Assembly (NCBI GenBank): GCA_008828725.1
Contig: MEHQ01003767.1
Span: forward strand, 78,790-142,789
Direction: 5' to 3'
Source: Saccharina japonica
Taxonomy: Eukaryota > Sar > Phaeophyceae > Laminariales > Laminariaceae
DNA: 64,000 bases
The notes below the pieces were generated by a model. It was not told the DNA's origin. It saw only the letters and a list, made by a program, of their open reading frames with translations, and did not search any database. This document shows, one piece after another, positions 21,672 to 32,489 of the stretch (positions within the stretch are counted from its first letter, which is position 1; every line of letters begins with the position of its first letter). The position numbers were made by a program, and so were the translations under genes.

Positions 21672-21762
21672 CTTCAACACACCAGGAGGACGCACCACAG
21701 CGAGCGAGAAGGAGGCCGACGACGTTAGTTGACAGCGTCAGCGGGCTTGTATCTACACTCAA

Positions 21763-24285
21763 GCTACGTAATGCGCATGCATAGTGTGTATCGTCAAACC
21801 CTATTTGGCTATACAAATGAATTGGTCAGGTGCTCAATTGACAAGTACCGTCAGTCAAACATACTACAAATGCTGTACCACATGCTATGTGTCGTAGCAC
21901 GCGTATTGCTTGCAGGATCAGTGTTGGAGTGTTTATCGATCTTCTACTATCGGCAAAGGCAAGCACCAAATATGTATCTCATTTTGTTTGGTACCACCAT
22001 TCACGAGAGTGGGTATTGACCAAGTCGTTCGGCAAGATTCTTCGCCGTGTAAAACACTATCGGTTGTTCTATTTAAATTATATTATATTTGCAGTACAGT
22101 ACAGTACAGTACAGTATAGTACAGTGCGGTGCAGAAATAACGAAAAGTACCACCCTCAACGCAGAAAGGACGAAAACAACACCTCTGCTTGCTCTTAAGG
22201 GGCCCCTTCAGGCAAACAGTGTAAGGAAATTATTATTCGGGATCGGGAACCGATATAAGGATAATCTGCAGTTTGTTGTTCTAGAGAGAATAAGGCGTTA
22301 TGGCTCATATTCTTTGGCTGAGCACGTACGTAGCTCAGTTGCAGCAGCAACGGGCATTGTTTGGTTGATCGCGCTTGTGGGAATACCAAGTCGGTACCTC
22401 ACGAAACGGTGCAGCTAGACTGGTAGACCACGCGAACAGGCAGGGTTGGTTCTTGCAACTGGACAGCGGTCGTTCGCTGGGCCAGGTATTTCGTGATTTC
22501 TAGAGTTTATCGCTAGGCGGCGAATCGGGGAATTGGTGAGAGCAAGAAGCAACATCGGAGGTGGGTGGAGCGCTTCATACGATGCACAGGCAGCAAGCGC
22601 GGAAGCGTCGACACCTACATCGTGAGATATGTTGATTAATGGGGAGGAGCTCATACCTTCCTGGGTTTCTGGGGGTAGAGTGATGAGGCTATGTTTGGGC
22701 TTAAGCTATTTTTGTTCGCTAGATCAGATGGGGTATTTGCGAATGGCTCAGGTGAGGTGCACAGAGCACATGTCTCGAGCGAAGTGATGTTATCTTAGTT
22801 TCTGGCGACAGTCAGTTAAGGCGTCTTCAGTGCATTGATGACGTCTGGGTTGAAGTGCGACTCCGCGGCCATAACGGCGACCAGGCTCAAGTTGGTAGCG
22901 TCGTACGTACGCGGAGCGAGGTTCGGGGCCCGTGTTCTGAGCTTGGTGAGGGAGGCGGAACCGTTTCTCTTATGGTGACACTACTGTCATGCCATGCAGC
23001 GCTACCTGAACACGCGCCACTTTCATCATTCCGTTCAGGGAAGCAAGTAAGAGCGTGGGGATATGGACAAGCGTTGTGAGCGCTGAGAAGTGCAGATGGA
23101 AAGTCGGAGCGTAGCCCCAAAGAGTCGTTAGGAAGTGCCTCGACGCTTGTGGCTGAAAGTGACATGTTGGGACGAGTCATACAGCGAGAACGAAAGTGGA
23201 AGTCCGATGCACTTATGGTGTACACCCGGAATAATGCGGACCATGCGCGACATGGATCTCGTAAACTAGTAGCTGGCAAAAGTTTGCTAAAACAGCTAGG
23301 TCAATATACTCTATGGGTAAACTGTAGAAGTCTCGGAGTAACCTCGGTTGTGGAGGAGTACAATGGTGTTAGACCATTGGGTGTCTCAGTCATCCGAGAA
23401 TTCGTACAGTATAACCCCGACGGTGAAGGGAGGGAGAATCGTTTATGGGAAAATACATGTGAGCATGAAACATAGATTGATTATGCGGTAGACATGTCAG
23501 CCAGCTGCTCTTCGTCCCATGCCACAGAAAATGATAATATACTACTGTACGCAGTTCGAAATATATATACTTCAACAAAGAGCAAATATAACACAAATCC
23601 GTTTTTTTTTCAGTTGCAATACTATTTCTGGTATAATTTCAACATTTTCATGACTCCCCAAGGAAAATGACAGTTATCCAGTTCTAACGCTCATAATGGC
23701 GACCGATGAGTATCTTCAGAGAGCCTAGGTCGTGGTAAACATTTGTGTATCAGGAGGCGTATCGATCAGACGCCTTGTTCATCACGAAACGTGCCTCTTA
23801 CTCGAAAACGACTCGCCATGCCCCTGGTACCCAAGACGAAATTGAAAAATGACAGCTTCTCCGGCTGCTGATACTGTTTTAACTCATATTTTCGATGAGC
23901 ACGCCGAGCACTAGTAGGTGAACCTACCTGGGCCTCTAGTTCGACCGTCCGTAGCGTCCTACGTGGCCACAGCAGAGTTTAGATACCAAAGAGGAGCTCC
24001 GAAACGACCATAATCTTGCTGCGGAGCACTTTCGTTTCGAGATGCAAAAACAGCAAATATTGCCCTCCCTTGCAGATCCAAGAGCAATAACACCTCCTAG
24101 AGACTATGCCGAACAAGCTATACGTTGGTCGGTCACAGATCTGAGCATTAGGACTGGAGCTATGCCGGTTTCCGTAAGGAGTACTGATATGGTGTTATTA
24201 TACAAGAAATAGTACCCCTGCTGTGAAAAAAACAAAAAATATATACATATACTATATACCTGGTATCTTTTTTTCAAGACTCAAG
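21763..24285. other. Region upstream of gene 1 without a supported gene
   Basis: A search for a minus-strand exon with a signal peptide and a phase-1 donor gave no convincing candidate. A (GTACA)n microsatellite lies at about 22094-22128. Several open frames of 60-130 codons (for example around 22.9-23.3 kb) have no recognisable features. Confidence 0.4.
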
Positions 24286-24595
24286 CAAGGATGTGCGCAG
24301 ATCTGAATCCCAGACACCCCACTACCCCCCCCCCCTGTATTGGAGGGAAAACCCGGACTGCTGTGATCCCAGGAAACAATAAGTCAACCTTTATTTCAAT
24401 GACTTCTCCCCCGCCCCAATCAGCGAAAACAAAATAGGGGGGCTCTCTGAAACCAAGTGAAAAATAAACGAAAAAAACGTTAAAAAAAATGGTTTTCGCT
24501 CATTTCGTCCTGTGATCACAGCGATCCGGTTTGTTTTTCATTCTGACCTTCCTAGGAGTGTGGTGTCGTTTTCTCTTTTTTTTTGTGCGCCCTTG
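24286..24595. mobile_element. MITE family M2, copy 1
   Basis: This block matches 28669-28979 along its length in the same orientation. Shared stretches include TATTGGAGGGAA, TGTGATCCCAG and TTCGTCCTGTGATCACAGCG. The right end (TTTTGTGCGCCCTTG) is conserved, while the left end (CAAGGATGTGCGCAG) is a decayed inverted repeat. It contains poly-C and poly-A runs and is non-coding. Confidence 0.7.
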
Positions 24596-24796
24596 AACAG
24601 GTATACCTACTTTTGGCTTTTGCCCATTTTTGTTTGTCTTTGCCCATTCCTCTGGAAACCACTCTGGAACCCAGTGCACTATGGTGTATAATATAATGAG
24701 CCATTTGTACGCCCCCCAAACTTTCCCCCTGCCCCACCCAACACCCCTCACTGCCTTCCCCCGCGCTCCGCTCGATCTCCTTCAAAATATTCCTCA

Positions 24797-25051
24797 ATGT
24801 CACTTTTTATCAAATATATTTTAGGACGGAGCTTACGTCGGGCCATTCATAACGAGGTCGGCAGGTCGGCATCCATGGGTAACAACATCCCGGCCCTGGT
24901 GAGTAACATCGGCGAGTCTCACCAGGCCGTTCGCGACTACACGCTCGACATGCTGAGGGAGAGGGTGGGTGTCACGCAGACCTCTCTCACGCACGCCTGC
25001 GACGCGTTCTACAAGGACCTCAAGGAGAACGGTGAGGGAGGCAGCAGCTAG
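24797..25051 (+). CDS. Possible 3' exon of an unrecognised gene
   Basis: The plus-strand frame up to TAG at 25049-25051 has GC-rich third positions unlike its AT-rich surroundings. From about 24829 it encodes a soluble, helix-prone segment (contains HQAVRDYTLDMLRERVGVTQ and ACDAFYKDLKENGEG). The ATG at 24797 may not be the start; the sequence could be the last exon of a gene or a piece of a transposable element. It sits between a MITE at 24286-24595 and another at 25081-25328. I do not recognise the family. Confidence 0.3.
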   Translation: MSLFIKYILGRSLRRAIHNEVGRSASMGNNIPALVSNIGESHQAVRDYTLDMLRERVGVTQTSLTHACDAFYKDLKENGEGGSS

Positions 25052-25080
25052 AGAAGGAGGCGGAACAGGGAGGGTGGGGG

Positions 25081-25328
25081 ACGCGTGCTACGGTAGATGT
25101 AGCACTTTTCGACTGAATCGTTTGCTAAACGATCGAGCTCCTTAACCCAAATTCGTCGGACTTTCTTTTTTTTGTGACGAATAATGTTTCAGAATATACT
25201 TCGGTCCTGAGATTTATCATCCGGCAGCACTTTTATTTTCCTCCAAAACCAGTTTTTTCGGGGAGATATGACGCTCCTCAAGTGACGAGCTCAGAAATAA
25301 CATGGTGCAAGTCTATCGTAGCATGCGT
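25081..25328. mobile_element. MITE family M1, second copy (inverted relative to 2917-3154)
   Basis: Reverse complement of this block follows 2917-3154 from end to end, including AACATGGTGCA...CTATCGTAGCATGC, TTCCTCCAAAA and AACCCAAATTCGTCGGACTT. The ends are inverted repeats (ACGCGTGCTACGGTAGA and its imperfect complement at 25312-25328). A further copy of the terminal motif (GACGCATGCTATGG) lies at about 25414. Confidence 0.7.
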
Positions 25329-25472
25329 CGGGGGTGCAGTCATGTCGATCGTGGCGGTGGTCAGGTATAACCATCGACCACGAATCACTTTCGAGACCGA
25401 GGGGGGCGGGGGCGTGACGCATGCTATGGTCTATATAGAGGCAGACCGTGTTTTTGCCTTATAAGGGTGGTN

Positions 25473-25639
25473 GTCTTCTCGCGATAAAAATGCAAGGCAA
25501 GAACCGTAGTGGGGGAGGAGGGAGAGGAGCCTACTTTGTGACCCCGGATCTGAGTTACGACTAGGGAGGAGAGAGAAAGGAAGGGCGAAGATAATAAATG
25601 GGATGGACAAAAAAACAAAAAAACAAAAAAAAAAAAACC
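25473..25639 (+). mobile_element. 5'-truncated SINE copy with A-rich tail
   Basis: The block starts GTCTTCTCGCGATAAAAATG and ends in an A-rich tail (AACAAAAAAACAAAAAAAA). It matches the 3' halves of the SINE copies at 42118-42297, 42455-42805 and 42806-43125. An undetermined base (n) lies just before it at 25472. Confidence 0.65.
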
Positions 25640-26158
25640 TAGTTGCACAACTTTTTCAAACAGTACTTGTCTACAGACAACTAGTTGCACAACTTTTTCA
25701 AACAGCAGTAGTTGTCTACAGACAACTAGTAGCACAACATTTTCAAACAGTAGTTGTCTGCAGACAACTAGTTGCACAACTCTTTCACACAGTAGTTGTC
25801 TACAGACCACTAGTTGCACAATATTTTCAAACAGTAGTTGTCTACAGACCACTAGTTGCACAACTTTTTCAAACAATAGTTTTCTACAGACAACTAGTTG
25901 CACAACTTTTTCAAACAGTACCAGGTAGTTGTCTACAGACGACTAGTAGCACAACATTTTCAAACAGTAGTTGTCTGCAGACAACTAGTTGCAAAACTCT
26001 TTCAAACAGTAGTTGTCTACAGACCACTAGTTGCACAATATTTTCAAACAGTAGTTGTCTACAGACCACTAGTTGCACAACATTTTCAAACAGTAGTTGT
26101 CTACAGACAACTAGTTGCACAACAATTTCAAACAGGAGTTGTCTGGCAGACAACTACA
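25640..26158. repeat. 42-bp minisatellite, about 12 units
   Basis: The unit is TAGTTGCACAAC, TTTTTCAAACAG, TAGTTGTCTACAGACAAC. Most units are 42 bp; a few carry small insertions. Because 42 is divisible by three, long open frames run through it on both strands, giving 14-residue repeats (LVAQLFQTVVVYRQ on the plus strand). Each unit holds three short palindromes (GTTGCACAAC, GTTGTCTACAGACAAC, CAACTAGTTG), so hairpins are likely. It starts right after a SINE A-tail. The open frames are more likely a by-product of the period than a gene. Confidence 0.85.
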
Positions 26159-28661
26159 AATATTTGTAGTTGTACAGGGTGTGGAATATTGGCCTCTTCC
26201 TAATACATACGTTTCATAGTTGCCCCATCTTTATCCAACCCTCCGGAGGGCTTGGTCTATGAACACAAAGCGTTGTTGATCCATTGGCGTCTCTATCAAT
26301 ACCAAGTCACTGGCCAAACACCCGATTGTTGGACCTTCCAATGAGATCGGCAACGATTTTCAAACGCCGCCCCCCCTGGAGATTTGCAGTTAGGCGGATT
26401 TATTTTGAGGTTCATAAATTGAACCCTTTTGACTCATCTGTTTGTGACTTATTTTTTGGAGGTCTTGTACGTAGCCAGTGTAGTTTCTGATGGGAGCGTA
26501 TGACAAAAACAAAACAAGATTAAACTTGTTGCGTATGAGACGGAGACCGCAGAAGACGACAGACCACACATAAACCACGTACTGCTCTACCAGGTACCAG
26601 GATATATTATCGTTATACAGCAGCAGTGCTATGATGCTGCCACCGACCGTACGAAGCAGGTACCACCCAGGTCGTACTCGTTCAAAGCTAAGGTTATCAT
26701 CGAGCCACCCCAACATCGCCCAGCACGTGCCCCCTCTGCTTGCGCAGCTCTTTCGACCCCAAGAGAGGGGTTTCGGCACCTAGATGCCGAGCGTGCTCAT
26801 CGAGTCGAGATCCTCGTGTCGGCTCTGTATAGGGGCAAAACACACTCCCACAGCAAGATGCTGCAGCAGTGGTAGGATACGAGCTGCTCAGCGAAAGCTG
26901 GTTCGTCGATAACTCCTCAAGACGATCGATGGCTCACATCCACCTCATCGTCCCTCCCCGATGCCGTAGTGAAGAGTTCCTGGCTGAGGGCCGGGCGAGT
27001 GCGGGCTTGCACACGACCGCTTCTACAGTCCGTATATACAGAAATTCGACACTGGTGTGCCGGGTAGATGTATAATGCGAGTATACACTGCTGTTATACT
27101 CAACATGGTATGCGTATATGAACACCAGTTTGTAACCTCTGACCCTGATCAATCTGGGACGCAGATTGATCGAGGTGGTCTGATCAAACTGATGTCCATA
27201 TTTTGTTGTGATGAAACTGCTTCGTTCTGGGTTCCATGATATATATGCTGTTTTTTTTTCCCTCGATCAAAACTGGTCCATTTATGAACCTCAAAAAGAA
27301 CCCCATAAAAAACGGCCTTAGACCTAGCGGGCGCGTCTGTCTTTCAAATCCATCAAAATAAGTGCTCACCGCTGGAAGTGTGAATAGACGTCAGCGTCAC
27401 CAGCCCGAGAAGCGCATACCCGAGTCGCATCGTTGCGTCTTAGCACCTAGTACGCACCCACAGGTTTGGTTGAGAGAAATAAAGAACCTGCGCCGCAGCA
27501 GAGAGCAAGGGGCATGTCGGGTAGATACGTCGGTAAATATCGAAGTGTGCTTCGTCAGATTCATGATACCACACTGCCCGCAGCGTACCTAGCCCGAAAG
27601 GGCTCTGTGGCGTAGGCGCCGTCCACGCTTCAGCAGGAGCACGCGGAACAAGGAAAGCGTATACAACACGGCGCACAACAAAGAAGTCCGCGTGTGTTTC
27701 TGTTGTAAGTTCCACATGAGAGACCAAGTCCCATACTGTATCGAGGCCGGGCATAATAATCGCGCCCATTAGACGTGTTTGCGGCTATGACAGTACTGTA
27801 ATCATCTGCGAAAACGAACCGAGTGTAATTCTCACATAGTTGTCCCTAAAGCTTGAGTCCAGCTCTAACTCAAGTCAAACAAATCGAACCCCCGCCTTTC
27901 ACGCCCATGTCGGACCGCCATGAGGGGGCGCGTTAACGCAACACAAACTACGTAGTAATGCGCGAAGGCTCTCCGTACAGTGTCGCTACGCCAGATAGCC
28001 GCGAGCTCAAAACGTGCCCTTACCTCTTGCCAGGCTGTGCCTTTGCCGATGGCGTCTGTGTGGCTACTGCTGTGTGTGGTTTCCGCCTTCGCTCGTTATG
28101 CTGCCAGTCGCAAAGAAACTGGAGGATGTATTGTTGTGTTGTGCGTGGGGCCTGGAAAAAGTGCCACAGTTATGTGCGGCTGCTTTGTACTGGTGGATAA
28201 ATGCCAAACTGACGCAGAACCTACTCAGATGATAGACGGTGTCAAACATCGTGGAAACGGGTGTACTACTCTGTCTGCTGTCTGTTCGGCTTGTTTGGTC
28301 GTCAGTAGTCGTCGTTCGTCGAGCTGTTGTGACTGACCGAGTTTTAAACCGCGGGTGTGAAACAACGACTCCAAGTACTGATATTGCTCATGTGATGGAT
28401 AGGATTATTATACGTATGTACGAGTATCCATCTGAATGTCGTAGATCTCGCACCACGCATGCCTGAAAGGATTCATCCCGAAGGGAGGCAGTAATCATCA
28501 GGCTAGACCGGATCTGGGGACGTTGGAGATCCGCTGCATGGACAACGTTGAGCTCTCCCCTCAACCCGACTAAATATGCTTCCTCCGGCTTAACCCCTTA
28601 AGGACTGGTCTCACGAATGTGTGGACAAACTACTTGGAATTAGTGTGGGACATTTTTTCAG
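26159..28661. other. Region without a supported gene
   Basis: I find no recognisable protein, RNA or repeat of note. Short matching inverted stretches (ATTTATGAACCTCAAAA, at about 26400 inverted and 27280 direct) could be relics of a DNA transposon, but the similarity is too short to call. Open frames of 60-130 codons on both strands lack recognisable motifs. Confidence 0.4.
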
Positions 28662-28668
28662 GTTCAGA

Positions 28669-28979
28669 CAAGGGCGCACAAAAGAAAAAGTTATCGACAC
28701 CACACCCCCCCCCCCCCCCCCCCCTATATTGGAGGGAAGAAACCGGACCGTTGTGATCCCAGAAAACAATAAGTCAAGTTTTTTTTTAATTACACCCCCC
28801 CCCGACCAGCGAAAAAAAAATAGGGGGGTCTCTAAAACCAAGTTAAAAAAGGGAACAAAAAACGAAAAAAAAATGTTTTTGCTCATTTCGTCCTGTGATC
28901 ACAGCGATCCGGTTTGTTTTTCATTCTGACCTTCCTTCGTGTGTGGTGTCGTTTTCTTGTTTTTTTTTGTGCGCCCTTG
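28669..28979. mobile_element. MITE family M2, intact copy with target duplication
   Basis: Terminal inverted repeats of about 37 bp begin CAAGGGCGCACAAAA and include CGACACCACAC at their inner end. They are flanked by a perfect 7-bp direct duplication, GTTCAGA (28662-28668, 28980-28986). The CAAGG start and duplication length suggest a hAT-derived non-autonomous element. It is 311 bp long, with internal poly-C and poly-A runs; copy 24286-24595 is its decayed sister. Confidence 0.85.
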
Positions 28980-29152
28980 GTTCAGAATGGGTTAATACCC
29001 GCGCCGGACGAAACGTGTAAACAATTACGAAAGTGTCCAGAAATTAGTTTATGTAGATTTATCGAAACGTTGCTATCCAACACTGCCGCAATACGTGTAC
29101 GTATATTAATATAATATTAGGAGTACGCAAAACCCATACGTACAAAACCACA

Positions 29153-29229
29153 TGTTGTTGTTGTTGTTGTTGTTATTGTTATTGTTGTTCTTGTTCTTGT
29201 TGTTCTTGTTCTTATTTTGTTGTTGTTCT
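29153..29229. repeat. (TTG)n microsatellite
   Basis: This is a run of TTG triplets with interspersed ATT and TTC. Confidence 0.9.
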
Positions 29230-29536
29230 TTCATTATAGGCCCTTCATTATACTTTTGCTCCTGCAACAATAAAGTCCGTGGTCACACAAAGGTGCTGGA
29301 GCCCAACGAAGACCCGAGAAACCATTAAGAAGGAAAACATTTTTCGACTGTACTCGCGTATAGGTTACGTGGGTTCCCAGTCTCACGGGATTCTGCAGAC
29401 GGAATCACGCGGTCAGTTTACAAGTAGCAATTTAACCGACCCCGGAAATGGTATCGGTATATGTATGGAACCTCAAAATAATCGTATCGAACTTCCCCCC
29501 CTGGCATCCCCATGTATGTACTGTTATGCTGGCAAT

Positions 29537-29905
29537 GAAAACGAAAGCTCCGATTTTTGCAATAAATACCGAAATCGCACTGTTCATTGTTGTGTTGGTT
29601 ATCGGTATCATGCCGAACTCGATTCAGCAAACACTAACTAATGAACACCCACCACCACAACTGCCAAAACAAATGTCCCGTTTATAACGGCCCGTGCGCA
29701 AGGAAAATCCCCTGCTAACTGAAAACGAAAGCTCCGATGCATCATATATGTATCGAAATCGTACTTTTTAGAGTATCGTTTATAGGTATCATGCCGAACT
29801 CGATTAACCAAACACTACTGTAACAACTTAACGTTAAACGAACACTCACAACGACCCCCAAACCAAAATATCACGTTTCTAACGGCCCGAGCGCACCGGA
29901 AAAGC
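29537..29905. repeat. ~184-bp tandem duplication
   Basis: GAAAACGAAAGCTCCGAT occurs at 29537 and 29721. Both units then carry TCGGTATCATGCCGAACTCGAT or a close variant and end near TTTCTAACGGCCCG. That last motif is the core of the tandem repeats at 31190-31740. Confidence 0.7.
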
Positions 29906-30084
29906 ATCGCTGACCACCATTTGAGCGTGCATGCGGGTTGGCCAACGAGAACCGAATACGATGCGATACCGATAAACCAATCAAATAATAGATACGATCT
30001 CGATATTTGATGCGTCATGTTCAGTACTTCCGAGAGAAGATAACTCGGGTACTTCTTGTATTCGCAGTATTTCGAGTTTAAATA

Positions 30085-30475
30085 CGCATTGCTATTGTGT
30101 TGTGGAATACTTCTGTATGTCAAGCGTTTCAGGGTTGTGAGTTTGGGGTTCTGCCAAATACTGGCAGTATTTCGTACGTTGGCACTGCGAGTACTCAGAG
30201 AACCAAAGTTCGCTCATTATGCGCAGTATGCTTGGGCTATATGCACTGCGGATTCTTCATACGAGTACTCGCAGTACTTCAGAGTGTAATACTACTGCTG
30301 TGGAATACTTAGGTACTCGAAGTCTTTCAGGGTTCTTGACTGCTTGACTTGGTGAGCTGCTGCCAGTTACTGGTAGTGTGTTGTACGTTGATACTGCGAG
30401 TACTTTGTGACAAAGTACGCTGACGCTGAGTATGCGCAGTATACTCGGTGTGCGAAGGATACCTCGGCCATCAGT
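30085..30475. repeat. ~198-bp tandem duplication rich in GAGTACTC palindromes
   Basis: The two units share TGTGGAATACTT, TTTCAGGGTT, TACTGGCAG/TACTGGTAG and GTACGTTG in order. They contain several CGAGTACTCG-type palindromes. A similar palindrome-rich stretch lies at 39880-40110. It is non-coding. Confidence 0.6.
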
Positions 30476-30824
30476 TCACCATTCCTCCAAAATGTATACA
30501 AGTATTGCTCATACCCCCAGTACTTGCAGTATTTGTGAGTCGCCAGTTTTGCAATATTATAAGTACATACTCGGCGTACAAAATGTATTCGATACTCAGA
30601 GTATACTCGGAGTGTATACACACAGCTTAGTACAGAGTTTACGGGGAGCATCGGTGGAAAATATCGTTTCCTTCAGTTTTTGCATAAAAACACGGGGATG
30701 CCAGGGGGTAGAGGGCAGCCACGTTCGGTATGATGTATCAAAATATCATATTTTGATATATCGAAGACATAACTCGTACGGCGTACGTGTGTACGTATCC
30801 ATCCCTATTTCGGGTGGTTTGGTT

Positions 30825-31158
30825 GTGACCTCTACCAAAAATGCTTTATATTAATTGAAGAAGCCGAAATGTTGGCATGGGGGGGCGTACTCATTTGTTG
30901 CTTGCCTTAGTCATTTGACCATTGACTACGCATCCCTTTCGAGACGGGTGGGGGGGGGGCGGGGCTGCACTGGCCCTCGTCCCCCCGCATGCGTATGCTT
31001 CCCCTACTCGTATATAACATAGCAGGAGGGAGGAGGAGAAAAGGGGGAGGGCGCTGCCACTCTTTCCCCGCTTGCGAACGCCGTCCCCACCCACACATAG
31101 GAAACGTGGTCGACCTTCCTATCGGTCGCGCTCCGCTAGTGGAGCGCCTCCCCTCACT
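30825..31158 (-). repeat. Ngaro-like terminal block B2
   Basis: It matches 32089-32355 (AAATGCTTTA...AATTGAAGAAGCCGAAA, CCTACTCGTATATAACATA, CGGTCGCGCTCCGC). It contains an extra ~65 bp (about 30893-30957) missing from the other block. That insert matches 56050-56123 in reverse complement. Confidence 0.7.
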
Positions 31159-31189
31159 ACTTGCGCGTGCTTGCGAGGGGGATTTCAGA

Positions 31190-31745
31190 TTATAACGGCC
31201 CGCTCATATCGGGAGCCCTCCCCGATTGCCAAACGATTAATACTACCATGATTCTGTTTCTAACGGCCCGTGCACTCGGGAAATTCCCCGCTAATCGACG
31301 ACTACATTGCGTGTGTTTTTGGGTGATTTTTCCGTTTCTAACGACCCCTGCCAAACGATTATAAATGTGGTGTTCCGTTTCAAAACGGCCCGCGCGATCG
31401 GGATAAAGCCACCATTAACCGACCACTCTGTGCTTGTGCTTTCTGGTGGTCCCGTTTCTAACGGCCCGTTCGCACCGGGAACCCACCTCGATTGCTAAAC
31501 GATTATTGAGTGTGACGATTTCGTTTCTAACGGCCCGTGCGATCGGGATTATGCCATCACTAATAGACCACCACCTACGTGTGCTTTCAGATGGTTCCGT
31601 TTCAAATAGCCCGCTTCTACCGGGCACCCACCACGAAAGCTAAACGATTACTACATGCAATGATTCCAATTGAATGATTCCGTTTTAAACGGCTTGTGCG
31701 ATCGGGAATAAGCCATGACTAATCGGCCACTGCGTCTTCTTTCCC
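31190..31745. repeat. ~70-78-bp degenerate tandem repeats in the presumed A2 block
   Basis: The motif TTTCTAACGGCCCG followed by GCGATCGGGA or CACCGGGAACCC recurs about eight times at roughly 70-78-bp spacing. Units alternate between the two continuations. Two further copies lie at 29.68 and 29.87 kb. Confidence 0.65.
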
Positions 31746-32088
31746 TCCGTTTGCCCATCCGCCGTGGAAATTTGCGGGACGGTGGGTGGGAAACAAACTA
31801 TAGTGACCACACCCTGACGTCCCTAGCTCGATGCCCGGTTTTCTTCAGTTCGTGCAGGGCCTCGCCCGTTAGCTATCTCCCCTGGTTACTATACCGCCCG
31901 ACGACTCCCTTCCTCCCCCGACTCTACGGTTGCTGTCCTTGCAATTGATTTCCGTTGTTCCCTCTCGTCTACCAAACATCCCTTTCCCATATATAGAGCC
32001 CCCCGAAACTCTCGTTCTTTAACTGGTTTTATCTTTCTATCCGTTTCCCCCCAAAAACCAGGTTGCCCGTACGACAACCTTCCTCCTT

Positions 32089-32355
32089 GGTTGTCACTTC
32101 CACGAAAAATGCTTTACATAAATTGAAGAAGCCGAAACGGTGGTCGAGGGGGGGGGAGGGGAGGCTGCACTGCCCCTCGTCCCCCGCATTCTTATGCCTC
32201 CCCTACTCGTATATAACATAAAAGGAGGGAGGAGCAGAAAGGGGGGGGTGCTCCTGCTATTTTCTCGCTTGCTTAAGCCTTCCCCACCCACATATAGGAA
32301 ATGCGGTCGACCTCCCTACTGGTCGCGCTCCGCCAGTCGGACGCCTCCCCTCACG
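32089..32355 (-). repeat. Ngaro-like terminal block B1
   Basis: This is a direct repeat of 30825-31158, immediately downstream of the recombinase gene in the minus direction. It marks the end of the coding part. Confidence 0.7.
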
Positions 32356-32489
32356 AGACCGCCGTTTCCTCACCCCACATCCGGTTATGTAAGATCCGTT
32401 TTGCAGCTTAAAGCTGTTCCGAGCCGTCTTTACATTATTGGGCCCGGTATCTATTGTATTCCGCCGCATCTGGTACCTTGTCCCGGCTG

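Larger units (their letters stand above)
13985..21762. repeat. Segmental duplication, copy 1
   Basis: This stretch is co-linear with 53870-64000 in the same orientation. Landmarks at both places include GATCACCAAGG(T/C)TCAGCTTCT (14031/53925), TACTGCAGTGGAT (14508/54388), the copia-derived 3' relic (15.3/55.2 kb), a poly-C run (16.05/56.2 kb), GCGGACCCTG (16288/56452), and every exon of the cysteine-module gene from 17216/57342 upward. Divergence is substantial, so the duplication is old. The right limit given is only where the window's end falls on the other copy. Confidence 0.85.

Noticed and set aside
22415..22654. First exon of gene 1 (minus frame with MLLLALTNSP)
   Set aside because: No proper hydrophobic signal peptide and no phase-1 donor at a suitable place.
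23911..23926. Match to the 3' end of 18S rRNA (GTAGGTGAACCT)
   Set aside because: Only about 12 bases match; the rest of the conserved helix and ITS context is missing.
25640..26158. CRISPR array
   Set aside because: Units are contiguous with no unique spacers, and the genome context is eukaryotic.
26390..27310. DNA transposon bounded by inverted ATTTATGAACCTCAAAA
   Set aside because: The inverted match is short, with no target duplication and no coding sequence between.
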